Below, piece after piece: positions 58,142 through 61,203 of a stretch of DNA of 61,203 bases. A program made the translations under genes and the position numbers. Under the pieces are notes generated by a model, which saw nothing but the letters and a program-made list of their open reading frames with translations, searched no databases and had not been told where the DNA came from. Source of the stretch: Saprospiraceae bacterium (GTDB lineage: Bacteria; Bacteroidota; Bacteroidia; Chitinophagales; Saprospiraceae). Location: positions 1 through 61,203 of the forward strand of contig JANQQI010000007.1 in NCBI GenBank assembly GCA_028285085.1. The letters are read 5' to 3'. How positions within the stretch are numbered: the stretch's first letter is position 1; each line of letters begins with the position of its first letter.

Positions 58142-61100
58142 AACTGTCTCCTCTCCCACGCTCTATTGCTATTTCCTACGTCCAAAAGCTCATTGAAGCA
58201 ACGGGTAAAGCGCCAAGCATCAACCTAAAACGGCTGGAAGATATTGCGGCCTTATTAGACAACAAAAAGGGGCGTGTCAGCATCGAAAAGGCGTGTGTCA
58301 CTATCTTCAATGATGCCAAAGATCCGCTCAACTCTTTGGCACAGATGGATCGTGCCATCCAAAAAGTGTCTCAACAGTATGGTATGCCTTTGCGTATTGC
58401 CCGGGATAATAACAAGCATTTGCCAATTCCAGGCCGTTACCTCTGGTTAGAAGGACAGATTGATTTTCTGGAGAAAAACTTTTTGGAAAAACAAAGTAAC
58501 GCCTTTTTGTTGCCTGAGAATCCAATCGAAAATGAAGCCCAGCTCCCCGAACAAAAGGTAATCAACATTTTGGTATGGTACGCTAGCAAACAAGCATCAT
58601 TAGCTCAGTCTTTTATTTCCCTTTTAAAGGAGCAGCTCAGCATGGTCAGAGATTTGGATTGCCGCATCACGACTTGGTCCGATCTCATCTTACCAGGAGA
58701 CAAAAAGAAGGAACACTTGCAAAGCAGTGAACTAGAGAAAATATTGCGGCAGAATCATCTGCACCTTATTCTGGAATCTCCGGCACTTCACGCTGAAAAA
58801 CAACTCAATATAATCCCGCCCGATTATTTATCCCAAAGGGTTTTCGTCGTCAGTGCCACTTCCCTATTCGATGATGCTTATCGCCATCAGCTTGATGAGT
58901 TGGAAGCCTTTACCCTGCTCCAAAAAAATGGAGAGCGGGTATCCTATTCTGACCCAAATTGTAACCGAAACCTTTTCGTCCAAACCCTTTTCCCCGGATT
59001 TCTACAAAAAGTGCGAGCAGTACTAGAACTTAGAGCACCTAAGGAAGAGGATATTTCGATCACTAAAAGAGTCATCCCACTGATCAAGGAAAGTGCCCAA
59101 TTTGACGGTCACTATACGGCGAATGAAGCCTATAAACAACGTATTGCCAGTCTGACTACAGCGGATGAACAACGACGCCATAAGGCCATTGATTTGCTGC
59201 AGGAATGGCTGGATGCGGATGACGGGCCACTTCTTTATGCCCTGCTAGGACAATACGGAATGGGTAAAACCTTCACCGCTCGCTATTTCACGCGAACACT
59301 CATTAAGAGTCACGATCCCGGTGATTTTATACCAATCTATTTTGACCTGCGAGAATTTGATAATCGTATTCTGCATCAAATCAATTTCGACATTTGGGAT
59401 ATTGTTGATTCCATTCTTAAGAAACGTCAATCTGCCGATGGGAAGGAAAATCTAACCCTTGAAGACATACGTGAGGTCTGGAATACTTATCCCACCCTTA
59501 TTATTTTCGACGGACTGGACGAAGTCATTTCTCACATCCACGACGCAGCAATCGAAACCACATTTTTAAAAGAACTCTTAAAACTTGTCCCGGATTACCG
59601 CAAGACACTGGCCAAGAAGACCACGGCTGCCCCCAAGCGAAAGATGCTCTTGACTTGCCGAACGGATTATTTCAAAAATCTAACGGAGCAAACGTCCTAT
59701 TTTCAACTCGAAAATCGGGAGCAAATTGATCCTCACCAGGACTATGCTTGCTGTGTATTACTACCTTTCAATGACAAGCAGATTCTATCCTATCTCGAAG
59801 AAGTATTATCTTCTGAAGAAAAAGCCAAGTCATTTTATCAAACCCTACTGGGTATCCACAATTTGGAAGAATTGGCCCAACGCCCTGTCCTCCTGAATTT
59901 CATGGTAGAAGTCATTGACGATATTGAGCACCTGGCTTTGACCCAAACGGCTATTACGACGACCATGATCTACGACCGGATCGTGCAAAAAAGCTTTGAT
60001 CGTGATCAGTCGAAGCACGAAATTCCAACCGGTGTCAAACGCAAAGCACTGGAAGAACTATCAGCGGTACTCTGGAACCGCTCCAGTCGGCGGCTTCCTT
60101 TTAGCGATTTGGAAGAATGGCTGAGTGAATGGTTAAGTCAGGGGACCGCTAGCATGCGAAAACTATTCATGAAGAAAGAAGATGCCACGCTATTTAAAGA
60201 CCTACGCAACGCGACACTGCTGGTACGTAGCAACGAGCAAGACTTTGGCTTCTCCCACACCTCGATACAAGAATATTTCCTGGCCAAATACATCCTGCGG
60301 CAACTCGCGGAGCAACAAGTGTCAAATCTTGATCTCAGGGACGTCAGTTCAGAGACCGTGGATTTTATACTTGATATCCTGACCAGTGCGTCAGCGGAAG
60401 AGCGGGATAGCATTCGCCTTGGTTTTCGGACTGGCTTTGGGTCGGCCTCTCTCAATGGGCGCTGGCTACTCTTCCGTCTCTACCTAAAGGATCAGGCTCA
60501 GCATGGTTGGCTCGGTAAGCCAGAAGTACTCAATCTACAGGACTTCACTTTTGAGCATTTCCATCTGATCGGCCAACCCAAACGGCCCATTGATCTCAGC
60601 CACGCACAGCTCCAAAATAGCCAATGGTACGACTGCCGTTGGCAAGACGTCAATCTGGATCATGCTGATCTCAGTCAGTCCAAGTTAAGCAAAGTCGCCT
60701 GGCAGCATCTCAGCCTACAGCATAGCAGATTAGATGATATCAATAGCCAAGGGCACTGGCGGTATCTGAACGCAAAAAAAGTATCAATAGCCAAGGCAGA
60801 TCTGCGCTATACGATTATTACCAAATCAAAGTGGCAGAGTACGCAAAATGCATCTCATCCACCAAGTCTTAAAAGTTCACATCTATCTCCTCGCTCCCAT
60901 TGTAAGCTTATATCTGGTCACAGTAGTTCTATCCACCACTGCGTCCCTATCGGGGCGGATAAAGCACTCTCTTGCTCTTCCGACAACAACCTCATCCTAT
61001 GGAATCTCAACAATGGACAAGCCATTCATACCCTAAAAGGACATACCGGCAGGGTCCAGCACTGCGTCTCCATCGGGGTGGATAGAGCACTCTCGTGCTC

Positions 61101-61203
61101 TTCCGACAACAACCTTATCCTTTGGAATCTCAACAACGGACAAGCCATTCATACGCTCAAAGGACATACACATGCTGTCCGACACTGCGTCCCCATCGGG
61201 GCC
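58138..61203 (+). CDS. STAND/NACHT NTPase with TIR-like segment, pentapeptide-like bridge and WD40 repeats (3' end outside window)
   Basis: 1022 residues are in the window and the frame stays open at its end. Residues 1-140 form an unrecognised head (possibly an effector-associated domain). Residues about 142-255 resemble a degenerate TIR fold (INILVWYASKQASLAQSFIS, SDLILPGD, LHLILESPAL). The NACHT NTPase follows: Walker A GQYGMGKT (371-378), Walker B LIIFDGLDE (454-462), sensor-like LLTCRTDYF (504-512), helical domains with FSHTSIQEYFLA (705-716), a signature of NLR-type NTPases. Residues about 796-915 contain pentapeptide-like steps (LNLQDF, IDLSHAQL, VNLDHADLSQSKL, ADLRYT). From about 922 WD40 repeats begin (CSSDNNLILWNLNNGQ). 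It should sense a ligand through the WD40 part and activate the coupled TIR protein. NACHT members defend bacteria against phages; that role is inferred. Confidence 0.9.
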   Translation, partial: MKLSPLPRSIAISYVQKLIEATGKAPSINLKRLEDIAALLDNKKGRVSIEKACVTIFNDAKDPLNSLAQMDRAIQKVSQQYGMPLRIARDNNKHLPIPGRYLWLEGQIDFLEKNFLEKQSNAFLLPENPIENEAQLPEQKVINILVWYASKQASLAQSFISLLKEQLSMVRDLDCRITTWSDLILPGDKKKEHLQSSELEKILRQNHLHLILESPALHAEKQLNIIPPDYLSQRVFVVSATSLFDDAYRHQLDELEAFTLLQKNGERVSYSDPNCNRNLFVQTLFPGFLQKVRAVLELRAPKEEDISITKRVIPLIKESAQFDGHYTANEAYKQRIASLTTADEQRRHKAIDLLQEWLDADDGPLLYALLGQYGMGKTFTARYFTRTLIKSHDPGDFIPIYFDLREFDNRILHQINFDIWDIVDSILKKRQSADGKENLTLEDIREVWNTYPTLIIFDGLDEVISHIHDAAIETTFLKELLKLVPDYRKTLAKKTTAAPKRKMLLTCRTDYFKNLTEQTSYFQLENREQIDPHQDYACCVLLPFNDKQILSYLEEVLSSEEKAKSFYQTLLGIHNLEELAQRPVLLNFMVEVIDDIEHLALTQTAITTTMIYDRIVQKSFDRDQSKHEIPTGVKRKALEELSAVLWNRSSRRLPFSDLEEWLSEWLSQGTASMRKLFMKKEDATLFKDLRNATLLVRSNEQDFGFSHTSIQEYFLAKYILRQLAEQQVSNLDLRDVSSETVDFILDILTSASAEERDSIRLGFRTGFGSASLNGRWLLFRLYLKDQAQHGWLGKPEVLNLQDFTFEHFHLIGQPKRPIDLSHAQLQNSQWYDCRWQDVNLDHADLSQSKLSKVAWQHLSLQHSRLDDINSQGHWRYLNAKKVSIAKADLRYTIITKSKWQSTQNASHPPSLKSSHLSPRSHCKLISGHSSSIHHCVPIGADKALSCSSDNNLILWNLNNGQAIHTLKGHTGRVQHCVSIGVDRALSCSSDNNLILWNLNNGQAIHTLKGHTHAVRHCVPIGA
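60940..61203 (+). repeat. Near-identical 123-bp WD40 coding repeats (array truncated by window end)
   Basis: The unit beginning TGCGTC recurs at 60940, 61063 and 61186, a 123-bp (41-codon) period. The first two units differ at about 19 of 123 bases by eye, and changes cluster at codons for the loop after KGHT (TGRVQ against THAVR). The array continues past the window. Confidence 0.85.

Noticed and set aside
60848-61036. 62-codon ORF inside the WD40 region
   Set aside because: It is in another frame of the open NACHT gene, which reads through to the window end.
57522-61203. Mobile element carrying the TIR-NACHT pair
   Set aside because: No integrase, transposase, terminal repeats or tRNA attachment site is visible within the window; the right flank is missing, so it remains open.

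Overview
The window looks like a chromosomal segment of a marine or aquatic Bacteroidota bacterium of the Saprospiria (Lewinella / Haliscomenobacter-like). This is inferred from four secreted proteins ending in type IX secretion (T9SS) sorting domains, SprB and HYR adhesin repeats, a Bacteroidota-type PurM and YidC, and many promoters of the Bacteroidota form (-33 TTTG/TTG, about 19-20 bp, -7 TAnnTTTG). Shine-Dalgarno sequences are mostly absent, so starts were chosen from homology, signal peptides, gene overlap and promoter position. The genus is a guess.

Layout. 1-2.7 kb: end of a TPR protein, secG, groES-groEL. 2.8-5.2 kb: a secreted alpha/beta hydrolase with an NTF2-like tail, and convergent purM. 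5.24-5.93 kb: a gene-free stretch rich in hairpins and two intrinsic terminators, possibly one or two small structured RNAs. 5.9-7.6 kb: a LuxR-type response regulator and an AraC/GyrI-like regulator. 7.6-15.6 kb: carbohydrate and glycerol functions, with a glpD - GH31 - kelch/T9SS operon divergent from a GH100-like glycosidase - PfkB kinase pair (probably sucrose cleavage and fructose phosphorylation). 15.6-24.3 kb: a CNNM/CBS protein, a LysM protein, a DUF6438 lipoprotein, yidC, DUF3293, a lipoprotein and ffh. 24.5-28.7 kb: a secreted trypsin-like protease, a LytS/LytTR two-component pair and an S24-type repressor with palindromes in its promoter. 28.8-35 kb: a biotin operon (bioF-bioD-bioA-ketoacyl synthase-bioB) running into tpiA. 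35.2-45.3 kb: DUF72, a LOG-like phosphoribohydrolase with ppk1, and a 2090-residue T9SS protein combining a thioredoxin domain with about twelve Ig/PKD-like units, SprB repeats and HYR. 45.5-57.5 kb: a TetR regulator, two outer-membrane proteins with a uridine kinase, a further barrel protein, a small acetyltransferase, a hydrolase, an NHL-repeat T9SS protein with near-identical repeats, a TPR-HTH regulator, an AraC regulator and three small genes.

The most striking part is the right end (57.6-61.2 kb): a two-gene unit with overlapping stop/start, encoding a short TIR-domain protein and a very large STAND/NACHT NTPase that runs off the window. The second protein has an N-terminal region, a degenerate TIR-like segment, a NACHT NTPase, a pentapeptide-like bridge, and WD40 repeats that are nearly identical at the DNA level. 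It resembles a bacterial NLR-type conflict system with the effector split onto a separate polypeptide. Its promoter is bracketed by a perfect 10-bp inverted repeat. No tRNA, rRNA, CRISPR array or insertion sequence was recognised.
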